Shown: positions 42,340-50,414 of the stretch, one piece after another | Position numbering within the stretch: the stretch's first letter is position 1 | Layout of the letters: the number at the start of each line of letters is the position of its first letter | NCBI RefSeq assembly: GCF_049801075.1 | Contig: NZ_JBNAGG010000002.1 | Coordinates: 310,001-374,000 of the forward strand | Source: Maritalea sp049801075 | GTDB taxonomy: Bacteria > Pseudomonadota > Alphaproteobacteria > Rhizobiales > Devosiaceae | Direction of reading: 5' to 3' | DNA: 64,000 nt | Position numbers and translations under genes: made by a program | Notes under the pieces: model-generated | Told to the model about the DNA's origin: nothing | Seen by the model: only the letters and a program-made list of their open reading frames with translations | Databases searched by the model: none

Positions 42340-44727
42340 ATGAGCAAAAAAATAGAGCAGCTGAAAGAGCTGGAAGGGCAGATTTTGTGGCTGGCGTGCT
42401 GGATGGTGCATCATGCCAACCATATCCGCCCAAAAGGTGACCAGCAGATCAAGATTGGCGGACACCAGGCGTCGTCTGCCTCAATCGTGTCGATCATGAC
42501 AGCGCTCTATTTTAGTGTGCTCAAGCCCGAAGATCGGGTGGCGGTGAAGCCGCACGCCTCTCCCATATTCCATGCGATCCAATATTTGATGGGCAATCAA
42601 GAGTTGGACCGAATGAAGAACTTCCGGGGCTTTGGCGGGGTGCAATCTTACCCCAGCCGCACCAAAGATATTGATGATGTGGATTTCTCCACCGGCTCGG
42701 TTGGACTGGGTGTTGGCATCACAGCCTTCGCTTCCATGATTCAGGACTATATCCAGCACAAAAGCTGGGCCGCCGAAAAGCCGATGGGCAAAATGGTGGC
42801 GTTGGTGGGCGATGCTGAAATGGATGAAGGCAATATTTTTGAATGTCTTCAAGAAGGCTGGAAGCATGATTTGCGCAATGTGTGGTGGATCATCGATTAT
42901 AACCGCCAAAGCCTTGATGGGGTGATCCGTGAAGGCTTGTGGAAACGGCTCGAGCCGATTTTTGAGGCGTTCGGCTGGGAGGTTGTGCGCCTGAAATATG
43001 GCGTGAAGCAACGCGCTGCCTTTGAACAACCCGGTGGTGACAAGCTGAAAGAGTGGATCGATAATTGCCCGAACCAGCTTTATTCGGCGCTGACCTATCA
43101 GGGCGGTAAAGCGTGGCGCGCCCGCTTGCTGGATGAAATTGGCGACCAAGGCGATGTGACCAAGCTGATTGAAAGCTATTCCGACGACGAATTGGCCGAG
43201 TTGATGAACAATCTCGGTGGCCAGTGCGTGGAAAGCTTATTGGAAGCCTTTGAAAGCATCGATCATGATCGGCCAACCGTATTCATCTCCTACACCATTA
43301 AGGGCTGGAGCACGCCGCTGGCGGGGCATAAGGACAATCATGGTGGGTTGATGACGCCAACCCAGATGGATGAGTTCAAAAACCAGATGGGTGTAGCTGA
43401 TGGTCAAGAATGGGAAAAATTCTCACTTGTGAAAGACGCGGCTACGACACAGAAATTTTTGGATCAGGTGCCGTTTTTCGCCAAAGGCACGCGCCGCTTC
43501 TCCGCACCATCCGTTGAGGTGGGCGCACCCGTTGAACTGGCAGATCGGGAGATCGCCAGCCAAGCCGGGTTTGGCAAGATACTGGATGAGATCGCCAAAA
43601 ATAACCCAACCTTGTCGGAGCGGATTGTGACCACATCCCCCGATGTGACGGTGACGACCAATTTGAGCGGTTGGGTGAACCGCAAGGGCCTGTTTGCCCG
43701 CAATGAACTCAATGATGAGTTTAAGGATCAACGCATTCCATCGGCGCAGAAATGGGCGTTTTCGCCAGACGGCCAGCATATTGAGCTGGGCATTGCCGAG
43801 ATGAATTTGTTTTTGCTGCTGGGGGCGGCGGGGCTGTCTCATTCTGTGTTTGGCGAGCGGTTGCTGCCCATTGGTGCAGTTTATGATCCGTTTGTGGCGC
43901 GGGGCTTGGATGCGCTGAATTATGCCTGCTATCAGGATAGTCGCTTTATGATTGTGGGCACCCCTTCAGGCGTGACGCTGGCGCCGGAAGGCGGGGCGCA
44001 CCAATCTATCGGCACGCAATTGATCGGCATGAGCCAGGATGGGCTGGCGGCGTTTGAGCCTGCCTATGTGGATGAATTGTCGGCCATTATGCATTGGGCC
44101 TTTGATTATATGCAGCGCGATGGCGAGGGTGACCCGGACGAGCGCACATGGCTGCGCGATGAAACGGGCGGCTCGGTCTATCTGCGCCTGTCCACCAACC
44201 CGATTGAGCAACCGCAATGGCGCAAGGATGATGCGTTCAAGCAGGGCGTGATCGACGGGGCTTATTGGATGCGTGAGCCGGGACCAAATGCTGAGATTGT
44301 GATTGCCTATCAAGGCGTGGTTGCGCCGGAAGTGATCGAGGCTGCTGGGCGTATTGGGGAAGATCGCCGCGATATTGGGGTTTTGGCCTGTACTTCAGCT
44401 GACCGATTGAACGCAGGATGGACCGCAGCGCAACGGGCGCGACGGCGCGGGCAAGCAGATGCCCAATCCCACATTGATCGGCTGTTGGCGCAATTGCCAC
44501 CTCATTGCACGATCATCACGGTGACAGACGGGCATCCGGCCACTTTGGGCTGGCTGGGCGCTGTGGCTGGCCATCGCACCGTGCCGCTCGGCGTGGAGCA
44601 TTTTGGGCAAACGGGGACCATTGCTGATCTTTATGCCCATTATGGCATCAACGCCGATGCAATTGTGAGCGTGGCGCAAAATATTGTGCGGGGACGTCCG
44701 GTGCGGCATTTGCGAGAAGTCGTTTAA
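42340..44727 (+). CDS. mdeB: 2-oxobutyrate/pyruvate dehydrogenase E1, homodimeric AceE type (MdeB)
   Basis: A 795-residue thiamine-diphosphate enzyme of the AceE fold, near the length of MdeB and shorter than typical AceE. TPP and metal site: GDAEMDEGNIFECLQE, then WWIIDYNRQSLDG; transketolase-like landmarks include FRGFGGVQSYPSR and HIELGIAEMNLFLLLGAAGL. It follows mdeA by 23 bases. In P. putida mdeB encodes the E1 that oxidises the 2-oxobutyrate released by the lyase. E2 and E3 partners are not in the window and may be shared with the housekeeping complex. A terminator follows. Confidence 0.92.
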   Translation: MSKKIEQLKELEGQILWLACWMVHHANHIRPKGDQQIKIGGHQASSASIVSIMTALYFSVLKPEDRVAVKPHASPIFHAIQYLMGNQELDRMKNFRGFGGVQSYPSRTKDIDDVDFSTGSVGLGVGITAFASMIQDYIQHKSWAAEKPMGKMVALVGDAEMDEGNIFECLQEGWKHDLRNVWWIIDYNRQSLDGVIREGLWKRLEPIFEAFGWEVVRLKYGVKQRAAFEQPGGDKLKEWIDNCPNQLYSALTYQGGKAWRARLLDEIGDQGDVTKLIESYSDDELAELMNNLGGQCVESLLEAFESIDHDRPTVFISYTIKGWSTPLAGHKDNHGGLMTPTQMDEFKNQMGVADGQEWEKFSLVKDAATTQKFLDQVPFFAKGTRRFSAPSVEVGAPVELADREIASQAGFGKILDEIAKNNPTLSERIVTTSPDVTVTTNLSGWVNRKGLFARNELNDEFKDQRIPSAQKWAFSPDGQHIELGIAEMNLFLLLGAAGLSHSVFGERLLPIGAVYDPFVARGLDALNYACYQDSRFMIVGTPSGVTLAPEGGAHQSIGTQLIGMSQDGLAAFEPAYVDELSAIMHWAFDYMQRDGEGDPDERTWLRDETGGSVYLRLSTNPIEQPQWRKDDAFKQGVIDGAYWMREPGPNAEIVIAYQGVVAPEVIEAAGRIGEDRRDIGVLACTSADRLNAGWTAAQRARRRGQADAQSHIDRLLAQLPPHCTIITVTDGHPATLGWLGAVAGHRTVPLGVEHFGQTGTIADLYAHYGINADAIVSVAQNIVRGRPVRHLREVV

Positions 44728-44752
44728 GCACATTCGGGACTTGGAAAATTTG

Positions 44753-44788
44753 AGGTGGGGCTTTATGACTAAAGCCTCACCTTTTTTG
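44753..44788 (+). terminator. Terminator of the mde operon
   Basis: A 12-bp stem AGGTGGGGCTTT/AAAGCCTCACCT with one G-U pair and loop ATGACT is followed by TTTTT. Confidence 0.88.
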
Positions 44789-44811
44789 TCTCTAATTGTC
44801 CCAAAGAGTGC

Positions 44812-45501
44812 ATGATGAAACGTTCTCGCATTAATGAAATTATGGCTGAAGCCGATGAGATGATCCGGTCTTTTGGCTTTGTGTTGCCGCCGTTCGCCTA
44901 TTGGACGCCGGAAGAATTTAAGGCCAATGCCGACAAAGCGCGGGCATTAATTGATGCGCGGTGTGGTTGGGATATTACTGATTATGGCGCGGGCCGATTT
45001 GATGAAATGGGCCTGTTTCTTTTCACTTTGCGCAATGGTCGCCTGGCGGACCTGCAGCGCGGCGGCGGCATGTGTTATGCTGAAAAGCTACTGATTTCTC
45101 GGCAGGATCAGCTTTCGCCCATGCACACCCATTTGATCAAAGCCGAAGACATCATCAATCGTGGCGGCGCGACCATGGTGATTGAGCTGTTCGGCTCCGA
45201 CGATGAGGGCAATTTTGCCGAAGATCGCGGTGGCGTTGTGCTGTGCGACGGCATTGAACGACCATTTGAGCCGGGCGAGAAACTGAAATTTGCGCCGGGC
45301 GAAAGCGTCACCCTGATGCCGGGCGACTGGCATGCCTTTTGGGGTGAGGGTGGCGATGTGCTTATTGGTGAGGTTTCCACCGTCAATGATGATGAAACCG
45401 ACAATATTTTCCGCGAGCCGATTGGGCGGTTTGCCGAGATTGAAGAAGATGAAGCGCCTACGCATTTGCTGGTGAGTGATTATCGGGGTTATTTGGGATA
45501 G
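44812..45501 (+). CDS. D-lyxose isomerase (cupin)
   Basis: A 229-residue cupin enzyme of the D-lyxose/D-mannose isomerase family, which interconverts D-lyxose and D-xylulose or D-mannose and D-fructose using Mn2+. The metal-binding core is SPMHTHLIKAEDIINRGG with its two histidines and glutamate, and the C-terminal histidine lies in MPGDWHAFWGEGG. Two ATGs in a row (44812 and 44815) could start it; the ribosome site is weak (AGAG). It stands alone after the mde terminator and before a repeat-rich gap. Confidence 0.88.
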   Translation: MMKRSRINEIMAEADEMIRSFGFVLPPFAYWTPEEFKANADKARALIDARCGWDITDYGAGRFDEMGLFLFTLRNGRLADLQRGGGMCYAEKLLISRQDQLSPMHTHLIKAEDIINRGGATMVIELFGSDDEGNFAEDRGGVVLCDGIERPFEPGEKLKFAPGESVTLMPGDWHAFWGEGGDVLIGEVSTVNDDETDNIFREPIGRFAEIEEDEAPTHLLVSDYRGYLG

Positions 45502-45953
45502 GTTTTATTCTATTCCTTGGGCTTGATCCGGAGATCTGGGCTGTAGCTAATCAAGACGCACGATTCGGATGAATTGCCAGTGGACAATCCGGCCTGGATT
45601 CTCGCCTGCGCGGGAATGACGGCGTAGTAGTTTTCTGCGGCCCATCACACACTCCATCGTCACCCCAAGACTTGATCTTGGGGTCCATTTCACGCTGGCC
45701 GAGGTGCAGGGCCGATATGGTTGGACGAATAGTTCTCAGTACAAATGCTTTAGGTGCCGGGCCGCTACCCTCAAATGGATTGCAAGATCAAGTCTTGCAA
45801 TGACGTGGGTACGATGGGTGAAAGTGGTACCAAATGACCAGTCGGTTTGGTCGGCGGTTGAAAAGCTCTCCTGCGCATTCCCGGCCTTGAGCCAGGATCA
45901 ATGGTGGTCCCGGATCAGGTCCGGGACGGCCAAGAGGTGGCTATAGTGGGACA
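45502..45953. other. Gene-free gap with a mosaic of palindromic repeats
   Basis: No gene is supported in these 452 bases. Besides the paired repeat at 45658-45805, it holds a single repeat-like unit at about 45590-45613 (TCGC-CTGC-GCGGGA then ATGACG) and a degenerate one near 45909 (GTCCCGGA-TCAGG-TCCGGGAC). Such intergenic repeats are frequent in alphaproteobacteria. Confidence 0.6.
45658..45805. repeat. REPIN-like paired palindromic repeat, copy 1
   Basis: 148 bases bounded by inverted units. The left unit is CGTCA followed by CCCCAAGA-CTTGA-TCTTGGGG and TCCATTT; the right unit is ATGGA followed by TTGCAAGA-TCAAG-TCTTGCAA and TGACG. The ends are thus inverse copies of one layout (CGTCA, palindrome, TCCAT). 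Copy 2 at 52140 has the same layout and nearly the same length, and both share a GCTGGCCG block after the left unit. Confidence 0.75.
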
Positions 45954-46682
45954 CTAAAATACCGTTGATTTTACCCGTGCGATATGGGCGCGCATTTCGG
46001 CTTTGGCGCCTTCGACGTCTTTGTTTTTGATGGCGTCCAAAATCTTGCGATGGCCTTCAAGTGAAATTACTTGGCGTTCGCGGTTGTCGTAGATTTTGGT
46101 TTTTGGGGGGAGAAGCGAGCGGTTGATGTTTTGGGCCAGTTCGTAAAGGGTGGCATTGCCGGTGGCGGCGGCTAGGGTTTCGTGGAATTCGTGGTCGAGC
46201 TTTCGAAGCTCAATGCCGTCCGTGGTTTGCCCTTGCTTTTCCAAAATCGATTCCAGCATTTCTATGTGCCGGGCTTCACCCATTTCAGCGGCGAGGGCGG
46301 CGAGTTGTGGCTCCATGATTTCGCGCAGTTGGAAAATTTCCAAGGCGCGTCGGGAGCCAGTGTTGGTGGAAACGGCGAGGGTGCGCATCAAATCGCCACG
46401 GGTGGCGGATTGGATGTAGTTGCCGCTACCTTGGCGGGCGGCAAGCACGCCTTTTTCCTGTAAAACACGGATCGCTTCACGCAGAGAATGGCGGGAAACA
46501 TTGAAGATTTCGGCCAATTGCCGTTCCGGCGGTAGGGTATCTCCCGGACCGAGATTTTTCTCTTCAATCATGACGCGAATTTTTGCGATCACCGCTTCAT
46601 AAGCGCGTTCTGGCGCTGGTTTTTGGGCGGTTTCCTGCATGTCGGGCTTTGGTGAGCTTGCCAAATTATTCCCCGCTTTCAA
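45954..46682 (-). CDS. FadR-subfamily GntR regulator of the gamma-glutamyltransferase operon
   Basis: A 242-residue regulator: N-terminal GntR winged helix (LGPGDTLPPERQLAEIFNVS, then RHSLREAIRVLQEKGV) and a C-terminal all-helical FCD ligand domain with metal-type histidines (DHEFHETLAAATGN, GHRKILDAIKNKD). It is divergent from the ggt-oxidase-ridA genes. The shared region holds ATTGGT-GCA-ACCAAT, which fits the FadR-type site pattern TNGTNNNACNA. The ligand is probably a carboxylic or amino acid related to that pathway. Confidence 0.92.
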   Translation of the reverse strand: MKAGNNLASSPKPDMQETAQKPAPERAYEAVIAKIRVMIEEKNLGPGDTLPPERQLAEIFNVSRHSLREAIRVLQEKGVLAARQGSGNYIQSATRGDLMRTLAVSTNTGSRRALEIFQLREIMEPQLAALAAEMGEARHIEMLESILEKQGQTTDGIELRKLDHEFHETLAAATGNATLYELAQNINRSLLPPKTKIYDNRERQVISLEGHRKILDAIKNKDVEGAKAEMRAHIARVKSTVF

Positions 46683-46798
46683 TTGGTTTTTATGATTTTT
46701 AGCGCAAATGCGATGAAATGCAATGTTTGCATGTGCTTAATTCACAATCGGAAAGAGCAAAAACCGCAATTAGCCCCAAAAATCATATATTTGCTGTG

Positions 46799-46839
46799 TT
46801 GACGCAGCCTGTATTGCTGTCAATATTGGTGCAACCAAT
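46799..46839 (+). promoter_or_regulatory. Promoter and FadR-type operator of the ggt operon
   Basis: TTGACG (46799-46804) and AATATT (46822-46827), 17 bases apart, form a promoter. The perfect inverted repeat ATTGGT-GCA-ACCAAT (46825-46839) overlaps its -10 and start site, so the neighbouring GntR protein would repress from there. Confidence 0.7.
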
Positions 46840-46880
46840 TGATTGAATCAAGCATAATTGCGGCGGCAGGGAGGCTAGGC

Positions 46881-48686
46881 GTGCAAGCATTTACAACTCG
46901 ACCGGAAATTCGGGGTGATTTTGGCGTTGTGGCCAGCACCCACTGGATTGCCAGTGCCGTTGGTATGGCCGTGCTGGAACGTGGCGGCAATGCATTTGAT
47001 GCTGCCGTGGCCACTGGATTTACCTTACAAGTGGTGGAGCCGCATCTAAATGGGCCGGGCGGTGAAGTGCCGATGATCATCGCCAAAGCGGGAGAAAACC
47101 CGCAAGTGGTGTGCGGGCAAGGCGTGGCGCCGGAAGGGGCGACCATTGCCCATTACCGCAATGAAGGCTTTGATATTATGCCTGGCTCGGGTTTGCTGTC
47201 TGCGGTGGTACCGGGGGCGTTTGACGCTTGGATGATGGTGCTGTGCGATTATGGCACCATGAGTGTTGAGGATGTTTTGAGCTACGCGATTCATTATGCG
47301 GAGGAGGGCATTCCGCTGGTGCCCAACATTGTGGGCACGATTGGTAAGGTGAAGGATTTATTCGCTAAGCATTGGAAAAGCTCTGCCGCCGTCTTTCTGC
47401 CGAACGGTAAGGTGCCAGCTTTGAGCGGAAAATTTGCCAATCCGCAATTGGCAGCGACTTATCGGCGGATTATTGATGAGGCCAAGTCTGTAAGTGGTCG
47501 CGAAGCGCAAATCGATAAGGCGCGAGATGCATGGTATCGCGGTTTTGTGGCTGAGGCGATTGGCGACTTCTTTGCCAATAATGAGCTGATGGACACTTCC
47601 GGCCATGCACACAGGGGTGTTTTGACCGCCGATGATATGGCCAGTTGGCAAGCCAGCTACGAAGCGCCGCTCAGCTATGAATATGGCGGCTACGACGTGC
47701 TGAAGGCCGGGCCGTGGACCCAAGGGCCAACCTTGTTGCAGCAATTGGCGTTGTTGAAAGGCTTTGATCTAGATGCGCTGGATGCGGCTGATCCGCGATT
47801 TGTGCATTTGGTGGTTGAGGCCGGCAAATTGGCCTTTGCAGATCGCGAAGCCTATTATGGTGATCCGGACTTTGTTGATGTGCCGATGGATGTGTTGCTG
47901 AGCGACAGCTACAATGATGCGCGGCGGCAACTGATTGGGGATATGGCCGCCATGCGCGCGGCGGCAGGGCAAATTGGCGATACCGAGCCCTTCGCGATTG
48001 ATCGACCAAAAGGGCAAACCCAAGAAGGCCGCAACAACACTAGCATGGGCGAGCCGACGGTGGCCAAGTTTGACCATCAGGAATTGGGCGACAAGGGCAG
48101 TGTGAAGGGCGATACGTGCCACCTCGATATTATTGACCGCTGGGGCAATATGGTGACCGCCACGCCAAGCGGGGGCTGGCTGCAAAGCTCGCCTGTGGTG
48201 GAGGGATTGGGCTTTTGCCTGACCAACCGTGCGCAAATGTATTGGCTTGACGAAAAGTCGCCGAGCGCGTTGGCGCCAAAGCGGCGGCCGCGGACAACAC
48301 TTTCGGTTAATATGGCGCTCAAGAATGGTCAGCCGGAGCTGATTTTCGGCACGCCGGGCGGGGATCAGCAGGACCAATGGTCGCTACATTTCTTCCTGCG
48401 TCATGTTCATTTCGGCCTGAATTTGCAGGAAAACATTGATACGCCGGGTTTCTTCACCAACCATTTTACCTCCAGCTTTTATCCGCGTGAGGCAGATTTG
48501 GGGCATTTGGAAGTGGAAACGCGTTTTGGCCAGCAGGCGATTGAGGCATTGCGGGCAAAGGGGCACAATGTGGTGGCGGAAAGCGACTGGTCAATTGGCC
48601 GGATGACAGCAGCGCAAACTCGCGATGGATTTTTGCGCGCTGCCGCCAACCCGCGCCAAATGCAGGGCTATGCAGTAGGCCGCTAA
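46881..48686 (+). CDS. Gamma-glutamyltransferase family protein
   Basis: A 601-residue member of the Ntn-hydrolase gamma-glutamyltransferase family. N-terminal landmarks are VVASTHWIASAVGMAVLERG, NAFDAAVATGFTLQVVEPHL and GPGGEVPM; the self-cleavage region is KGDTCHLDIIDRWGNMVTAT with the expected catalytic Thr, and a glycine-rich FGTPGGDQQDQ follows. No signal peptide is visible, unlike classical periplasmic GGT, so it probably works in the cytoplasm on gamma-glutamylated or related amides. A GTG at 46881 with AGGGAGG six bases before it is preferred over a TTG at 46839, which falls inside the operator. Confidence 0.88.
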   Translation: MQAFTTRPEIRGDFGVVASTHWIASAVGMAVLERGGNAFDAAVATGFTLQVVEPHLNGPGGEVPMIIAKAGENPQVVCGQGVAPEGATIAHYRNEGFDIMPGSGLLSAVVPGAFDAWMMVLCDYGTMSVEDVLSYAIHYAEEGIPLVPNIVGTIGKVKDLFAKHWKSSAAVFLPNGKVPALSGKFANPQLAATYRRIIDEAKSVSGREAQIDKARDAWYRGFVAEAIGDFFANNELMDTSGHAHRGVLTADDMASWQASYEAPLSYEYGGYDVLKAGPWTQGPTLLQQLALLKGFDLDALDAADPRFVHLVVEAGKLAFADREAYYGDPDFVDVPMDVLLSDSYNDARRQLIGDMAAMRAAAGQIGDTEPFAIDRPKGQTQEGRNNTSMGEPTVAKFDHQELGDKGSVKGDTCHLDIIDRWGNMVTATPSGGWLQSSPVVEGLGFCLTNRAQMYWLDEKSPSALAPKRRPRTTLSVNMALKNGQPELIFGTPGGDQQDQWSLHFFLRHVHFGLNLQENIDTPGFFTNHFTSSFYPREADLGHLEVETRFGQQAIEALRAKGHNVVAESDWSIGRMTAAQTRDGFLRAAANPRQMQGYAVGR

Positions 48687-48790
48687 CCGCGCCGCATAAA
48701 CGCAGAATTGATGGTGGAAATCCTTTGTGATTAATGCCATGGTTTGGGCGTCGGTGGGATGACATTTCCAATCAAGGGACAGTTTTAAAA

Positions 48791-49906
48791 TTGGCAGAAA
48801 AGTATGATGTAGCCATTGTTGGCGCAGGCATTGCGGCGGCAGGCATCGGTGCGCAATTGGCGCAGCGTGGATTAAAAATTGTTCTGCTCGAATCAGAAGA
48901 TCGGCCAGGGGTGCACAGCACGGGCCGTTCGGCTGCGATTTTCGTGCAAAATTATGGCAATGACGCCATCCGGGCGTTGAGCCGCGCATCGTTCCGCTAT
49001 TTCCAAAATCCGCCCAAGGATATTTTCGATTATTCCGTTTTGGGCGATCGCGGCATTTTGTTTGTGGCCAATGAGGCGCATAAGCCGCATTTGGATGAAT
49101 TGCTGGATGCGGGTGAAGGGCTGGTGCCCATCAGCGTGGAGCAGGCGATTGAAATGGTGCCACTGCTCGATAAAGGTCAGTTGGTGGCCGCAGCACATGA
49201 GCCAAATGCGAAAGATTTGGACGTGGCGGCGTTGCACCAAGGCTGGCTGAAACAGATCAAGAAACATGGCGCTGAGGTGCGGACGGATAGCGAAGTGCTG
49301 TCTGGTTCAAACCAATCTGGCCATTGGGTGCTGGAAACAAAATCCGGCTCTGTGGAAGCCGATAAAATCGTCAATGCTGCTGGTGCTTGGGGCGATGTGG
49401 TGGCGGAACGCTGCGGCGTGCGCCCGGTAGGGTTGCAGCCTAAACGCCGTTCCATCGGTGTGTTGGCCTCGCCGATGCCAGAGCAATCCATGCATTGGCC
49501 AATGCTGATTGATGCTGGGGAAACCTGGTATATGAAGCCTGATGCGGGGCAGTTTTTGGTGTCGCCAGCGGATGAAGACCCGGTGGACCCGCACGATGCG
49601 TTTGTGGACGATATGGTGCTGGCCGAAGGGCTTTTCCGTTTCGAAGAAATGATGAATTTTGAAGTGACGCGGCTGGAGCATAGCTGGGCGGGGCTGCGCG
49701 TGTTTCCGCCTGATGGTACGCCCATTTCTGGCTATTCAGCAGACCAAAACGGCTTTTTCTGGCTTGCAGGGCAAGGTGGATATGGCATTCAAACGTCGGC
49801 TGCCCTGTCGGAATTGGCGGCGTGCCAATTGATGGAAATTGATTTGCCTGAATTTGCAGAGCAATGGCTGGTGGACAGTTTGTCGCCAGCACGATTTGAA
49901 CACTAA
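48791..49906 (+). CDS. FAD-dependent amino-acid/amine oxidoreductase (DAO family)
   Basis: A 371-residue flavoprotein. The FAD-binding motif is YDVAIVGAGIAAAGIGAQLA, followed by LLESEDRPGVHSTGRSAA and, at the C terminus, GYSADQNGFFWLAGQGGYGI. DAO-family enzymes oxidise secondary or primary amines of amino acids to imines. The start is uncertain: the TTG at 48791 with AAGGGA before it gives a normal family N terminus, while an ATG at 48734 adds 19 residues with no ribosome site. A RidA gene follows directly, as expected for an imine-producing enzyme. Confidence 0.87.
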   Translation: MAEKYDVAIVGAGIAAAGIGAQLAQRGLKIVLLESEDRPGVHSTGRSAAIFVQNYGNDAIRALSRASFRYFQNPPKDIFDYSVLGDRGILFVANEAHKPHLDELLDAGEGLVPISVEQAIEMVPLLDKGQLVAAAHEPNAKDLDVAALHQGWLKQIKKHGAEVRTDSEVLSGSNQSGHWVLETKSGSVEADKIVNAAGAWGDVVAERCGVRPVGLQPKRRSIGVLASPMPEQSMHWPMLIDAGETWYMKPDAGQFLVSPADEDPVDPHDAFVDDMVLAEGLFRFEEMMNFEVTRLEHSWAGLRVFPPDGTPISGYSADQNGFFWLAGQGGYGIQTSAALSELAACQLMEIDLPEFAEQWLVDSLSPARFEH

Positions 49907-49918
49907 AAGGAAGAAAAA

Positions 49919-50266
49919 ATGAGCATTAAACGCATTGAACCCGGTTCACGCATGAGCCAAGCTGTTATCTTTGAAAATATGGTCTATTTGGCTGGCCAAG
50001 TAGGCACGCCTGCTGCGAGCATTGAAGAGCAAACCAAAAGCATTTTGGATAAGATTGACCGTTTGTTGGCAGAATCTGGCACATCTAAATCAAATGTGTT
50101 GAAAGCTGAAATCTGGCTTTCAGACATGAAGCATTTCAATGAAATGAATGCGGTTTGGGATGCGTGGATTGATCCGGCAAACCCACCTGCGCGCGCTTGC
50201 GGCGAAAGCAAATTGGCGACACCTGATTTTGATGTAGAGATCATGATCACGGCTGCTAAAGTTTAG
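49919..50266 (+). CDS. RidA family imine/enamine deaminase
   Basis: A 115-residue YjgF/YER057c/UK114 protein. The ending PPARACGESKLATPDFDVEIMI holds the catalytic arginine (PARA) and the glutamate of the later motif. RidA proteins hydrolyse reactive imines and enamines before they damage PLP enzymes. It lies 12 bases after the flavoprotein gene, with AAGGAAG before its ATG, and would convert that enzyme's imine product to a keto acid and ammonia. Confidence 0.92.
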   Translation: MSIKRIEPGSRMSQAVIFENMVYLAGQVGTPAASIEEQTKSILDKIDRLLAESGTSKSNVLKAEIWLSDMKHFNEMNAVWDAWIDPANPPARACGESKLATPDFDVEIMITAAKV

Positions 50267-50274
50267 CAAAAATA

Positions 50275-50338
50275 GGGCTGCCAATGCGTTTTGCGCATTT
50301 GTTTATGCAAAAGGGTCAATTGGCAGCCCGGTTTGTTT
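50275..50338 (+). terminator. Long hairpin after ridA
   Basis: Perfect 11-bp arms GGGCTGCCAAT (50275-50285) and ATTGGCAGCCC (50319-50329) enclose a 33-base loop that can form inner pairs, followed by GGTTTGTTTG. It is the likely end of the ggt operon. Confidence 0.6.
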
Positions 50339-50414
50339 GCGGTATGACTTGCTTTAAGTTTTAAATAATGCGCGTTGCGCACAACCTTCAGGCATAAGGT
50401 TTTAGGGGAACAGC

